Positions 12,241-25,492 of a stretch of 64,000 bases of DNA are shown piece after piece. The notes beneath the pieces are model-generated. The model had not been told where the DNA came from. It was given only the letters and a program-made list of their open reading frames with translations, and searched no databases. Positions within the stretch are counted from its first letter, which is position 1. Each line of letters opens with the position of its first letter. Origin of the DNA: Symbiodinium natans (lineage: Eukaryota; Sar; Dinophyceae; Suessiales; Symbiodiniaceae); contig CAJNDS010001968.1 in NCBI GenBank assembly GCA_905221605.1, positions 250,001 through 314,000 on the forward strand. Reading direction: 5' to 3'. A program made the position numbers and the translations under genes.

Positions 12241-15200
12241 CGCTCATATGTAGATATTATAGCTCATACATATCTATACATTTTAGAGCTTCTGTATGTA
12301 TGTATGTATGTATGTATGTATGTATGTATGTATATATATATATACAGCTCTTATATGTGTATGTATACATATATATATACACGTATATATATATATATAC
12401 ACACATATATATATATATATACATGTATATGTTAGGTACATGGACTCTTTGAATTAGGGATCTTTGCCTTCTGTCACGCCTCGGCCGAGGCTCTACTCAG
12501 ATGGCGGTGATGACGCTTCCGAGACTTGGGAAGTCCATTCTTCGCTTCAGGGTTCAGGGTTCAGGGTTTAGGGTTCAGGGTTCAGGGTTCAGGGTTCAGG
12601 GTTTAGGGTTTAGGGTTTGGGGTTTAGGGTTTAGGGTTTAGGGTTTAGGGTTTAGGGTTTAGGGTTTAGGGCGAGGGTCCTTAGGCCTCCAGCTCTTTGT
12701 AAGTCCTGGGCTTCATGTCGAAGGGTCCCTAAAATTTCCCCAAACCCTAAATCCCTAAACCCTAAAACCCTAGACCCTAGACCCTAAACCCTAAACCCTA
12801 AACACTAAACCCTAAACCCTAAACCCTAAACCCTAAACCCTAAACCCTAAACCCTAAACCCTAAACCCTAAACCCCTATCCCTAAACCCTAAACCCTTAA
12901 CCCCACTTAACCCGAAAACGCTAAACGAGTAGAGTAGCAAAGAGAGGGATCGGAAGCCCAGCTCCTGGCTGTAATGAAGGGATATAAGGAGGGGCCCCGA
13001 GAAGGTACCCTTAATCTTATTCCCCTATATACCCCCTCCACGTAGCTTTTAGGAGGGTTTAGGGTGTAGCAGTCCCTATACCTAAGTAGCCCCTACATTG
13101 CCACTACAATAAGGTCCCTTACAAGGGTCGCTCCCTTAGTCCCTTGAAGGTAACCTAAGGAATTAGCCCCTACATTACTACTAGAAGGTCCCTTACAAGG
13201 GTCCCTTCTTTAGTCCCTTATAGGGAAGGCCCGGACACCCCCATGAATCCCCTGACTTAGGGTTTAGAGTTTGGTGTGAAAGGTTTAGGGTTTAGGATTT
13301 AGGGTTTAGGGTTTAGGGGTAAAACTGCCCCCGACCTGAAACACGCCCCACATCGCCCTTTATTGAGCCTTGGTTTTGTGTAGGGGCTAGTTCAATCCCT
13401 AAACCCTAACCCCTAAACCCCTAAACCCTTCAGCCTCGAGGATGTTCCGGTCCAGTATGAGCGCATCTCCATGTCCCCAGCTGCGGTGATGACGGCCCCG
13501 CGACGGCGCTTCTATGTTTTTTTGTGGTTAGGGTTTAGGGTTTAGGGTTTAGGGTTTAGGGTTTAGGGTTTAGGGTTTAGGGTTAGAGGGGGTAGGGTTT
13601 TAAGGTTTAGGATGAGTAAGTGAGGAGAGGTAGGGGTAGACATTATTTGGAGGGGGGGTCAGGGTTTGGGCGGGGCTTGGGAGTTTAGGGTTGAGAGTTT
13701 TAAGGTGTAAGGTTTGGCGGTGCTATAGCTTAAGCTTTAAGCACATGCCTTAGGCTGCCAGGTTTTTACCGCTTCAGACTGAGCCTCAGTAGGTCTAGTG
13801 CAGCCCGAAGTGTATGATGCTCCTTATGACCCTATAACCCTGCAAAGAACCCTATAGCCCTGTAACCCTAGAATCCTACCCCATAACCCCATAACCCCAT
13901 GACCCCTAGAACCCTAGAGAGTGTTGTACGGTTCTGACGCACCTAGGGTCGTTTCAGGTACCAATTTCAGGTCCGGTGCTCAGGAACCAGACGGGAGACA
14001 ATTCAGAACCACACAGGGGGCATTTCAGACGCACACATGGTGCATTTCAGGCGCACTACTTATGGTTTAGGGTTTAGGGTTTGGGGATTAGGTTTTAGGG
14101 TGTAGGGTTTCGGGTTTAGGGTTTCGGGTTTGGGGTTTAGGGTTTAGGGTTTAGGGTTTAGGGTTTACGGTTTAGGGTTTACGGTTTAGGGCTTAGGGTT
14201 TACGGTTTAGGGTTTAGGGCTTAGGGTTTAGGGTTTAGGGTAAGGTTTAGGGGGTTAAGGGTTTAGGCTGTAGGGTTTGGGGTTTAGGTTTTAGGGTTTA
14301 GGGTTTCGGGTTTAGGGTTTAGGGTTGAGGGTTTAGGGTTTACGGTTTAGGGTTTACGGTTTAGGGTTTAGGGCTTAGGGTTTACGGTTTAGGGTTTAGG
14401 GTTTAGGGTTTAGGTTGTAAGGTTTAGGGGGTTTAGGGTTTAGGCTTTAGGGTTTGGGGTTTAGGTTTTAGGGTTTAGGGTTTCGGGTTTAGGGTTTCGG
14501 GTTTAGGGTTTAGGGTTTTGAGTTTAGGGTTTAGGGTTTACGGTTTAGGGTTTTCGGTTGACGGTCTAGGGTTTACGGTTCAGGGCTTAGGGTTTAGGGT
14601 TAGGGTTTAGGGTTTAGGGTTTAGGGTTTAGGTTTTAGGTTTTAGGTTTTAGTTTAGGGCGGCACAAAGTGTCCTTCTGGTGGTGCCGGACCTGAAACGC
14701 ACCTTGGCCTATACGAAACGCAGTCCAGCAGAGCCTGAAACGCACCTCCGCGGCCACGCACGGCGGACCTGAAACGCACACCCCCGTTCACGGTCGGGCG
14801 GACCCGAAACGCGCTTTGACCGAACCCTAGAACCTTATAACCCTGAACCATGATTTGTTAAGATTCCCTTTTCAGCGATAACCCCCAAAATAACCCTATA
14901 CCCAAAACCCTATAACACTTTGACCCTATACAGCCCTAAACCCAAAAACCCGAAGAAAACCATAAACCCTATAACCCCAAAACCCTAAACCCTGTAACCC
15001 TAAACCCCTTCACTCTAAACCCGAAACCCTAAAACCCTAAAACCCTAAAACCCTAAAACCCTAAAACCCTAAAACCCTAAAACCCTAAAACCCTAAAACC
15101 CTAAAACCCTAAACCCTGAACCCTCGAGGGTGGAGGGCTCCCGAGGTCTGGACAGCCAACCGCAAAGCCTGCATCCGTGTTAGCGCCGTTGCGCTGCCGG

Positions 15201-18172
15201 ACAGAGCCTTGGCAGCCCACCATGGCGGGTTTTGGGTCTAGGGTTGTAGGGTTTAGGGTTTTAGGGTTTTTGGGTTTTAGGGTTTTAGGGTTTTAGGGCT
15301 TTAGGGTTTTATGGTTTTAGGGTTTTAGGGTTTTAGGTTTAGGCTTTAGGGTTTTAGGGTTCAGGGTTAGGGGTTTAGGGGGTTTAGCGTTTTGGGGTTT
15401 GTGGTGTGGGTTTAGGGTTTTGGGAATTGGTTGTGTGCTAAACTAGAGCTCCCTCTTATAGATGCTTTCTCTAGTAGGATTCCGTATCAAGGTTTCGGGA
15501 TTTTCAAAAGTGGGATCCAAAGGCCCTTAACCCCGGACCAAATAAGCCTCAAACCTACTCCTAAACTCCAAAGCCCCTAAACCCCTAAACCTTCAATCCT
15601 AAACCCCAAACCCCCAAACCCCCAACCCCCAAACCCTAAACCCTAAACCCTAAACCCTAAACCCTAAACCCTAAACCCTAAACCCTAAACCCTAAACCCT
15701 AAACCCTAAACCCTAAACCCCAAGGCGTGCTGGATTGGATGGACCGAAGGGCCGAAGCCCTGGAGGCGGTGATTCACCGGCAGCAGGCACCGCCGCACCT
15801 TCTTCAGGGTCTAAGGGGTTTTGGGGTTTTGGGGTTTAGGGTTTAGGGTTTAGGCTTTAGGGTTTAAGGTTCAGGGTTTAGGGTTAGGCTTTAGGGTTTA
15901 GGGAGGGTTTTGGGTCCAGGGTTTAGGGTTGAGTTTACGGTTTCGGGTTAGGGTTCAGGGTTGAGCTCAGGGGGTTCAGTGCAGGGTTCAGTTTAGAGTT
16001 TCGGGTTTAGGGTTCAGGGTTGAGTTCGTGCTCATATAAAGCACCTATACAACAACTTCAAATCCCGAACCCCTGAACACCCAAAACGCTGAAATCCCTC
16101 GGACCTCCTGTAGCTTACGCGAGTTTTAGGGGTTTAGCACCCTAAGCTCTAAACCCTAAGCCCTAAACCCTAAACCCTAAAGCTTGAACCCTAGCGTTTA
16201 GGGTTGTTTAACCCGGAGAAGTTTGCTGCGAAGGCGTCCGTCGAGCTTGCTGGCCTCTTCGTAAACATTTGGCAGGGCTTGGGCCTTTTAGGGTTTAGAG
16301 TTTCAGGGTTTAGGGTTTCAGGGTTTCAGGGTTATAGGGTTTAGGATTTCAGGGTTTGGGGTTTGAGGTTTAGGGTGTAGGGTTTAGGGTTTCAGGGTTT
16401 AGGGTTTCAGGGTTTAGGGTTGAATCAATTGTTAGGGGTTAGGGTTTCCGTGCGTTGTAGAGCGTTTAGTGTTTGGGGCTTGGTGCCCAACGTATGGCCA
16501 GAACGTGATCTTTGTTGCTCAGCGGCACTTGCCTTAGCTCCTAAACCTCCTCAGGGCCCTAGTAGGGTTTGACCCTAAACCCTAAACCCTAAACCCTAAA
16601 CCCTAAACCCTAAACCCTAAACCCTAAACCCTGAACCCTAAACCCTAAACCCTAAACCCTAAACTGCCGGATGTTCATGCACGCTCAACTTCAGGCAGCG
16701 CCAAAGCCTGACCCCAATTCTTAAGCCCCTAAATCCCAAACCTAACCCTAGGCCCTAAACTCCAAACCCCCAAGCACAAATCCCAAGCCCTAAACCCTAA
16801 ACCCCAAACCCTAAACCCTAAATCCTAAACCCTAAACCCCAAACCCTAAACCCTAAATCCTAAACCCTAAACCCTCTTTGTAAAGATATCGTGCACCGGA
16901 TCCCGCTCCTTAGAAAAGACCCCAAGAGACCAACAGAACGTCCCTAGACCTGCTATTTTTTCACGGCGCGATCACGAGCAGGGTTTAGGGTTTCGGGTTT
17001 GGGGGCTTTGAGGTACAGTATGACGGGTTTCGGGTTTTGGCGTTTTGGGGTTTTACGGTTTTTGGGTTGTGGGGTTTAGTGTTTTAGGGTTTAGGATTCT
17101 AGGGTTCTAGGGTTCTAGGGTTTAGGGTTAGGGTGTAGGAGTTTAGGGTTTAGGGATCGCAGTGTAGGGCTTATAGGGCCTTTAAGGAATGAGAGTGTCC
17201 CCTCCCAGGCTCTTCAGACGGCTCCCTGGCGGGCTGCCTCGCCGAGGTGGAGGGCCAGTTCAGGCGCCTTTTTTTCTTTCGGGGGACCCTAAACCCCAAC
17301 CCTCAACCCTCAACCCTAAACCCTAAACGTACTGTACCCCTCGACCCCTGAGCCAGAATGGGCCCTGCCTAACCCCCCGCCCAACACCTACTTTAGGTTA
17401 ATATCAGGGTAGAGTTCAGGGACCCAATCTGCCGGCTTGTACTTGAGATTAGCAGGCAGTCGTGGGCCGTTGCTAGGGTTTGGGCTGTGGTTTGTGATTC
17501 AGTCTTTTTGGGTGGACGTGGCAGGGGGCTGGAAACGGTTTACGAGCTCAGGGCTTGTAGGCTTCATAGATCTAAGGGTAGTTACGCTCGCTCAATATGG
17601 TCCCTGACCTCTCCTCGATTTCAATATTGGGGTTAGGGTTTAGGGTTAGGGTGTAGGGTGAAGGGTTTAGTCCAGGGTGCAGGATGTTTGTGCTTCGGGT
17701 GAAAACAGACACCGAAAATTGTCTGCCATCACAACCCGGGATTGTTTCCCGAGGCTTCATTCTACGTGTGCACAATTCCAAACCCCTGAGCCCTAAGCCG
17801 TTAATTCCAAACCCCCAAAACCTAAACCCTACACCCCTGAACCCAAAACCCAAAACCCTAAACCCTGAACCCTGAACCCCAACCCCTAACCCCTAACCTC
17901 TAACCCCTAACCCTTATTCCCTAACCCCTAACCCCTAACCCCTAAACCCCAACCCGCCCTGCACCCCTAATCCCCAGCGCAGGTTGCTGCAGGAGGATGT
18001 GGAGGACTCTGGCTTCCGTACATGCAACTGGGCGACCTGAGGATTTCGACCTTGAAGCCCTAAACCCTAAGCCCTAAAACCCTAAAATCCTAAACCCTAA
18101 ACCCTAAACCCTAAACCCTAAACCCTAAACCCTAAACCCTAAACCTCTCTTCATATATATATATATATATAT

Positions 18173-18204
<32 letters not shown>

Positions 18205-21200
18205 TCCTCTGTAAATTCGTCGAATAAGCCAAGTCCTTCGTCGATTAAGCCAAGTCCTTCGTCGAACAAGCCAAGTCCTTCGTCGAATAAGGCAAGCCTT
18301 TCGTCGATTAAGGCAAGTCCTTGGATGAAAACTTTATATGTTCTTAATGTTATGGGATTCTTTGGGCGGGTGGGTTTTTCCTAAGCCTGGAACCCCCTAA
18401 TGACTATGAATGCTCGAACAGTGACCCTCTAGACCCTAAACCCTAAACCCTAAACCCTATGCCATGTCCCTTTTAGGAGGAGCAGGCTTTGGATGCCCCC
18501 CACATCCCAGCGCTTGCATGGGGTCAAAGGCCGGAAGCTCCCCGGTTCATCTGACTACGGGTGTCTTTGTTTGGTTTAGGGTCTAGGGTCTAGGGTCTAG
18601 GGTCTAAGGTTTAGGGTTTAGGGTTTAGGGTTTAGGGTTTAGGGTTCAGGGTTCAGGGTTCAGGGTTCAGGGTTTGGGCCTAGGGTGCCCGAAGACACCA
18701 ACATCCCTGATGCGCAGAACCTTCTTGAAGTTACAACGAATGAGATCCTGTTGATATTCTTTATGTTTTTGTTCCTGAGTGGGCTCTCTGGGCAAGGAGA
18801 CTAATTATTGCTGTATGGGTTTGCTCTTCTAAACCCCTAAGCCCTGAAACGCTGAAACCCCAAACCTTAAACCCCAAACCCTGAACCCTGTCTCGGTAAG
18901 AGGTTCCCGGGTTTATGTCGTCGATCTGGTTTTGTGTGGAAACGGAAGCTTCCAGGCTCCAGCGCACTATGACTTTTAGCGTTGCGGGATTAGGGTTAAC
19001 AGTTGGGATGTTCCCCTGACTATACTAGGGGGGGGGGGGGGGTACTATAAGCTCTACTGAGGACTATTAGTATAATCAAGGTGGAACATCCCAAGTGAAC
19101 AACTACATCTATGTCCGAATTACAGCCCAGCGATGTCAGATGCCATCCTGCGTCATCCAGGTAACGGCTGCGACATCTCACTGTGTGGGATGAGTGTGGT
19201 GCGTGGGAGCCGCACACTTCTGTTGCTGGGACGTGCTTTCAGAAGAATTTGGATTTTTGGGGTTTAGGGTTGAGGGTTTAGCGTTTAGGGTTTAAGGTGT
19301 GTTCTGCCCGTATACTTGCAGGGACCTATAGTTCTAGCGTGCTTACGGGTTCTCTAAACCCTAAACCCTAAATGGCCCTAAACCGTAAACCGTAAACCCT
19401 AAGCCCAAACTCTGGAAGCATAGGGTGAGGGGCCAGGGATGAGTTTGAGTTTGTCGTGCGCCTACAATGGCCAGGGCACCATTTGAGCTTACTTGGAGGG
19501 TCGGGGCACTTTAGTAAGTAGGGCTATAAGTACCTTAGTTGGGCTTACAAGTAATTATAACTATAGCTTCCTTTCTTATGACCCCACTTACTAAGTCCCC
19601 TGATCCTTCAAGTAAGGGCTAAGAACGTGCGATTGCCAGACTGCCAGCCCCCGCCATACCCGCCCCGAACCACTTCGCTTCAGTTACTTCATGGCAGCTG
19701 CCATGCAAGTTTTGCTAACAAGGGGGCGAGGGCAGTAGAGCTCGGAATCCCTAAACCCTGGCAAAACCCTAAACCCGAAACTCCCTGGACAGTAAATCCA
19801 GCTCCATCTCGAGAAATGTGCTCGCAAAGGATGGACGGCTCCGGTGCGGGCTGGAGGTTACAGGCAGGGCTATTGCTTCTCTGGGTTTGGGGGGTTTGGG
19901 GTTTTAGTGTCTGAGGTTGGTTGCTAAGGGCTTTAGGGTGCTATGTCCTGGGGTTGAGGGCTTTTGGGTTTGGGCATGAGGTTTGGCATAATTCTTGAGG
20001 GTCCTAGGTCCATACTCTCCTGTGAGTGTTTTGCGTGCAAGAGGAGGACCCATCTTCTACAGAAGCAAGAGAAAGATGCTAGGCCCTGTTGCTTAGAATC
20101 CTCCGAAAGTATCCCTCAAACCGGTTCTCCCTGGAATTTGATGCGCAAGGCCACACGAAGTATGACTTCCGGTACAGTTGTATCATGTCATATCCTTCCA
20201 AGCTCTTACCAGCTTCAAGTACTTAGGGACGTAGGGAAGCCGGGCACCTTCTTTGACCCCTGAAACCCTTCAAAGCGCTCATGTAGGAAAAAGCGAACCC
20301 TTTGCGCCAGGAGTCCTACGACTCGACGTCGGATCGCACCCAGTCCGCGTCAGGGCAGGCGCCGGGGAGTGGCGGTTGGGCTTATGGCGCTTAGGGCTTA
20401 GGGTTTAGGGTTTAGAGTTTCGGGTTTAAGGTTTAGGGTTTAGGGTTTGCCGTGCCTGGATGGACCCCCCCGCCCGGGTTGCAGGCCTTCAAGATTTGTT
20501 GAACGAGATTCACGCCCCACAGTCTCAGGAACTTCCCAGGAACTGACAGAACTGTCTAAACCCTAAACCCTGTTGCAAACCCTAAACCCCAAACCCTAAA
20601 CCCTAAACACTCCAAGCTAGCTTCATGGCCTGGACCCAACGGTTGCGGGATTGAAGGGAGGATGTGTGGACCAAACCTTTTGCCGTCTGGCCCGTGCGCT
20701 TAGCGTCTGCGCAGGCATTGGTGAGTCCACGGCTTCATTGCAGGGCTTTGAACCTTTCAGGGTTTAGGGTTTACGCGGTTTAGGGTTTAGGGTTTAGGGT
20801 TTAGGGTTTAGTGTTTAGGGTTTAGGGTTTAGGGTTTAGGGGGTTGCCAGTGACGCTTGCGAGGCTCCATGGGAAGGCGGAAGGGAAGGTACCTTCAGGC
20901 AGCAGCTCCCTGCATGCTGAGTCCATCCATTCAGTTCATCAGCTTCGTCTCTCTACGAGAACAAGTCCAGCCTTAAAGTACATCCGGGACTACATAAAAG
21001 ACAGTAGGAGGCTTACTCGCAGAATCCCAAAATTAAGGGGCGCATCAGGTGACTATTCAAGCGGGGGTTCCTTGCAGGGGTTCTTTTCTGGGATCCTGTG
21101 AATAACCCTATAAGACCCAAACGTTTCGGGTTTCGGCTTAGCGCTACCCCAAAACCCTAAACCCTAAACCCGAAACCCCTAAACACTAAACCCTAAACCC

Positions 21201-24200
21201 TAAACCCTAAACCCTAAACCCTAAACCCTAAACCCTAAACCCTAAACCCTAAACCCTAAACCCTAAACCCTAAACCCTAAACCCTAAACCCTACTCACCT
21301 TGCGCTTGACTCAACAGGAGGTGCCTCCGTGGATGCGGCCAAACATCCTCAGCGGCCGCATTGGCAGCAGCAGGTGTTGCCCTGAACCCTAATTTTCCCT
21401 AAGCCCTCAGCCCTAAGCCCTAAGCCCTAAACCGGAAACCCTAAACCCTAGCCCTAAACCCTTATAAACCCTAAACCCTAAACCCTACACCCTACACCCT
21501 ACACCCTAAACCCTAAACCCTAAACCCCAAACCCCAAACCCCAAACCCCAAACCCCAAACCCCAAACCCCAAACCCAAACCCAAAACCCTAAAAACCCTA
21601 AACCCTAAACCCTAAACCCTAAACCCTAAACCCTAAACCCTAAACCCTAAACCCTAAACCCTAAACCCTAAACCCTAAACCCTAAACCCAATCCCTAAAA
21701 CCCTAAACCCTAAACCCTAAACTCCAACCCCCGCAGCGCTTCTGCGAGTAGATCGCCTGAGGTTGTGAGGCGCCCTTCCTAAATTCCTACTTTAGGGTTT
21801 AGGGTTTAGGGTTTAGGGTTTAGGGTTTAGGGTTTAGGGCTAGTGACCTCTGTTGACTCTCCCCGTTAAGCCCTTTTGACCGCGCACCTCGGGTTTAGGG
21901 TTTTTGGTTTTTTTTGGGGTTTTTTTCTGGTTTTTAAGGTTCTTCGGATTCTGAGGGTTCTTACGTACATTCGAGCGCCTGCGCCGCGAGCGAGTTCACG
22001 CTGCGGGTGACCAGAGAAGCCTGGGTCCGGTCCGTCGTGATGTCGGGGGACGCTCTCCGGCGCGTCCAGATTTCGGGACCTCAGGCGGAAATGGGCACGG
22101 CGCGCCGACTATCCCAGGTACACACCAGGGCCACCAGCCTGGCTTACCCTAAGCCCTAAACCCTAAACCTAAACCCTAAACCCTAAACCCTAAACCCTAA
22201 ACCCTAAACCCTAAACCCTAAACCCTAAACCCTTACGAGGGGACTTGAGGATGCCTCGGATTCAGGGTCAGAGATGAGCGAAAATCCTTTCCCAGCCCTG
22301 GAGCTGGCTGAGGCCAGGCCAGGTGTATGGAACATTGTCTGAGGGGTTTAGGGTTTAGGGTTTAGGGTTTAGGGTTTAGGGTTTAGGGTTTAGGGTAAGC
22401 CAGGCCACCAGATTAACATCAAATGCATCTGACAGGCTGGGGGTGATTATAGCAGGGGCGCAGGACTTGGGCAACTGGTGGCGAGAGATCGGCCCCTAAA
22501 CCCTCATCCCCCCCTGAACCCTAAACCCTAATCCACCCCCCTGAACCCTGAACCCTAAACCCTAAACCCTAGGCCCTAAACCCTAAACCCTAAACCCTAA
22601 ACCCTAAACCCTAAACCCTAAACCCTAAACCCTAAACCCTAAACCCTAAACCCTAAACCCGAACCCCAAAGCGATGCACACCCGAGGCTTCCAGCTGGCG
22701 AGCTCGGCAGGGCCCCTGTGTGAGGACTCTCCGCAGTTCCCGGTGTAGGGTTGAAAACTTTGGAGCGCTGTTCAGGAGGTTTAGGGTTTAGGGTTTAGGG
22801 TTTAGGTTTTAGGGCTTAGGGTTAGTGATGCCCCTTTCACTTTTTTCGGTTCAAGGTTCCCTTATTATCAAGTAACCAACGCCCAAGAAGGTACCCTTAT
22901 TATAATGTGGTTGCTGGGCTACCAAGTTTAGGGACGGTTCAGGGTTTCGGGTTAACGGTGTTGGAGGTTCGGGTTGTTAGCGCGGGGGGGGTGGGTGGGC
23001 GGGGGGGGGTTGGTGTTCTTTTTTTTACAAGGGTGGTTAGACAGTTTCGTAGTCTTTTTGTTGTTTAAGGGGTCCGTAGCCATAATGTTTCAGTGCTGAA
23101 GCAACAGTTTCCCTCTGGGACACGGCGCGAGCTTTTCACTGTTGCCTAAACCCTAAACCCTAAACCCTAAACCCTAAACCCTAAACCCTCTTGCATTGCT
23201 TGCTGCCCACCCTGCCTTCGCCCCGCATCTCAGGCTTGGCCTTTTGCAAGCCTTGAGTGCAGGCTTTTACTTACATGGTCAGTTCTTGCAGCTTCTGGCC
23301 ACCAGTACTCTATTAGGGTTTAGGGTTTAGGGTTTAGGGTTTAGGGTTTAGGGTTTAGAGTTTAGGGAAGCAGCCCCCACTTCGCGGCTTCTTTCCTCCA
23401 TGCCGGCGGCTATGGAAGCATTCCTTCCAGCTCCCTCCTACCCTGGCAACCCCCTTTTGGCATCCCGAGCGCTGGCACTCACCCACTCACTCACTCACTT
23501 TCGTTTGGCTTGGTAGCCCAGTGGTACCCTTTGTTTTCCCTTTTTTGGGGTTCAAGGTTACCTTATAAAGTAACCAAGCCACAAAAGGGTTCCCTTATTA
23601 TGATATGGTTACTGGGCTAATATGTTGGTTTAGGGGGTTTAGAGGTTGGTAGGGTCTACGTAGAGGGCGCAGCGGGGTTTAGAAGCAAACCTCCTAAACC
23701 TTCATGTAGGTCTGTCAAAATGCTCAAGTCGTGAGCTGCAAGCAGCGAGGAAACTCCCTAGTAGTTGTTGTCATTTACTGAATTCGAACTGCGACTAGGT
23801 CCATTAATGCCATTGGCTGCCCAGTTATAAAAAAAACTTAGACCCTAAACCCCTAAACCCCTAAACCCCTAAACCCCTAAACCCCTAAACCCCTAAACCC
23901 CTAAACCCTAGACCCGAGGCCCTAAACCCTATTCTTGCAACTCAGACCCATGGGTGGATATAGAGGGTGGACCCCAATCGGGCACCCTTCGACTACCCTA
24001 TGTTGGGCTTACAGTAAATGCCCAAACGCTGGAAACATAAGGGAGCCCTTAAGGAAAACATGCTTTCAAGATAAAGGCCACAAAACTATACTGTAAATAC
24101 CTTAAACCCTAAACATATATCCAAAGCCGCGAGCCCCAAACTCCAAACCCTAAACCCGAAACCCCAAACCCTAAGCCCCAAACCCTAGACACCAAAGGCC

Positions 24201-25447
24201 TCCCCCCAGAAACTCCCACAGCACAGTTCGCACACCAACCAACTTTCCCCCCCCCCCCCGCCAGCGGTTTAGGGTTTAGGGTTTAGGGTTTAGGGTTTAG
24301 GGTGTAGGGTGTAGGGTGTAGGGTTTAGGGCTAGGAAGCTTAGGGCTCCATCTTCGCTAACAGGAGCCGTTGAGGGGCGTGGCCTTCATCATCCACGCCG
24401 CGCAGGGCACCGCCCAAACCCACGACGAGGACCAACACCGACTTGGGGGTCAGGGCCGAAGCGGAGCATGCATTAAGGGATACGAGGAGCGACCCTGAGA
24501 AGGGACCCTGACCACCACCACCCTATGCCCCCTTTTGTTAAAAAAAGCATAAATGTAGACATCAATCAATAATATGATTAGATATAATATATGTATATAT
24601 ATAATAGAGATACACACCTTGTCCCGTCCCCATATAGAGCTCTTATACAACCGCAAGGGTCTCTTACACAAGGGTCACTCCTGCCGTCTTGGGATTTAGG
24701 GTCTCCCTCTGGTGACCAGCTAAAACCTTATAACTCAAATTCCATGCAGAGGCCTATAAGTAACAGTTGCCAAACTGGTCCCCCTTACAATCCCTTGAGA
24801 GTACTCTGCGTGCACGTTTGCATAACATACCCAGAGACTCCAAAACCCCCTTAATTAAAGGAATATACCTTAAATCATATTAGGGTTCCTAGTATAATTT
24901 AAGGGTATATTCCTTAATTAAGGGGTTTTGGAGTCTCTGGGTAGGTCCTATTGTGGCCTTAGGGTTTGGGGTTTGGGGTTTGGGTTTAGGGTTTAGGGTT
25001 GTCAAAGCTCGGTTGGCTGACCGCTTGAAAGACCACCTGTTGTCATATGGCCATGCAGCGCAGCTTGAAGGGGTTCAGGTTTCGGGCTTACAGGGTTTAG
25101 GCTTTGGGCTAGTGTAGGGGGGTTTGGAACCTTTAGGGTTCAGTGATTGGGTCGCGGAAAAGCCATTCGTTCCCTACGTCTGCCTTGTTGGGTGGGCTAA
25201 AGCCCTGCAGCCCTCCTGAAGCCTGACTTCACTAACCCCCTTCCCCCGCACGCCCAATTAGGTCTTGAAGTTTAGGGGCTTAGGGTGGTGTAGGGGTTTA
25301 GGTCCACCAATGCCCCGCCCAAAAAAAGGCCCCTCTAAAGGTTTTGTTGCGTTTTCCAACTTAGGGGTGCATTGGATAAACTCCCAAAATAGAATTAAGC
25401 TTGTGATTCTAGGATTTCCAAGAAGGGTACCCCCCATTGGTTTTGGG

Positions 25448-25492
<45 letters not shown>

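Noticed and set aside
12007-12435. ORF of 142 codons
   Set aside because: It is a translation of TA, GA and GTAT microsatellites; composition is Tyr/Ile/Arg-Glu repeat only.
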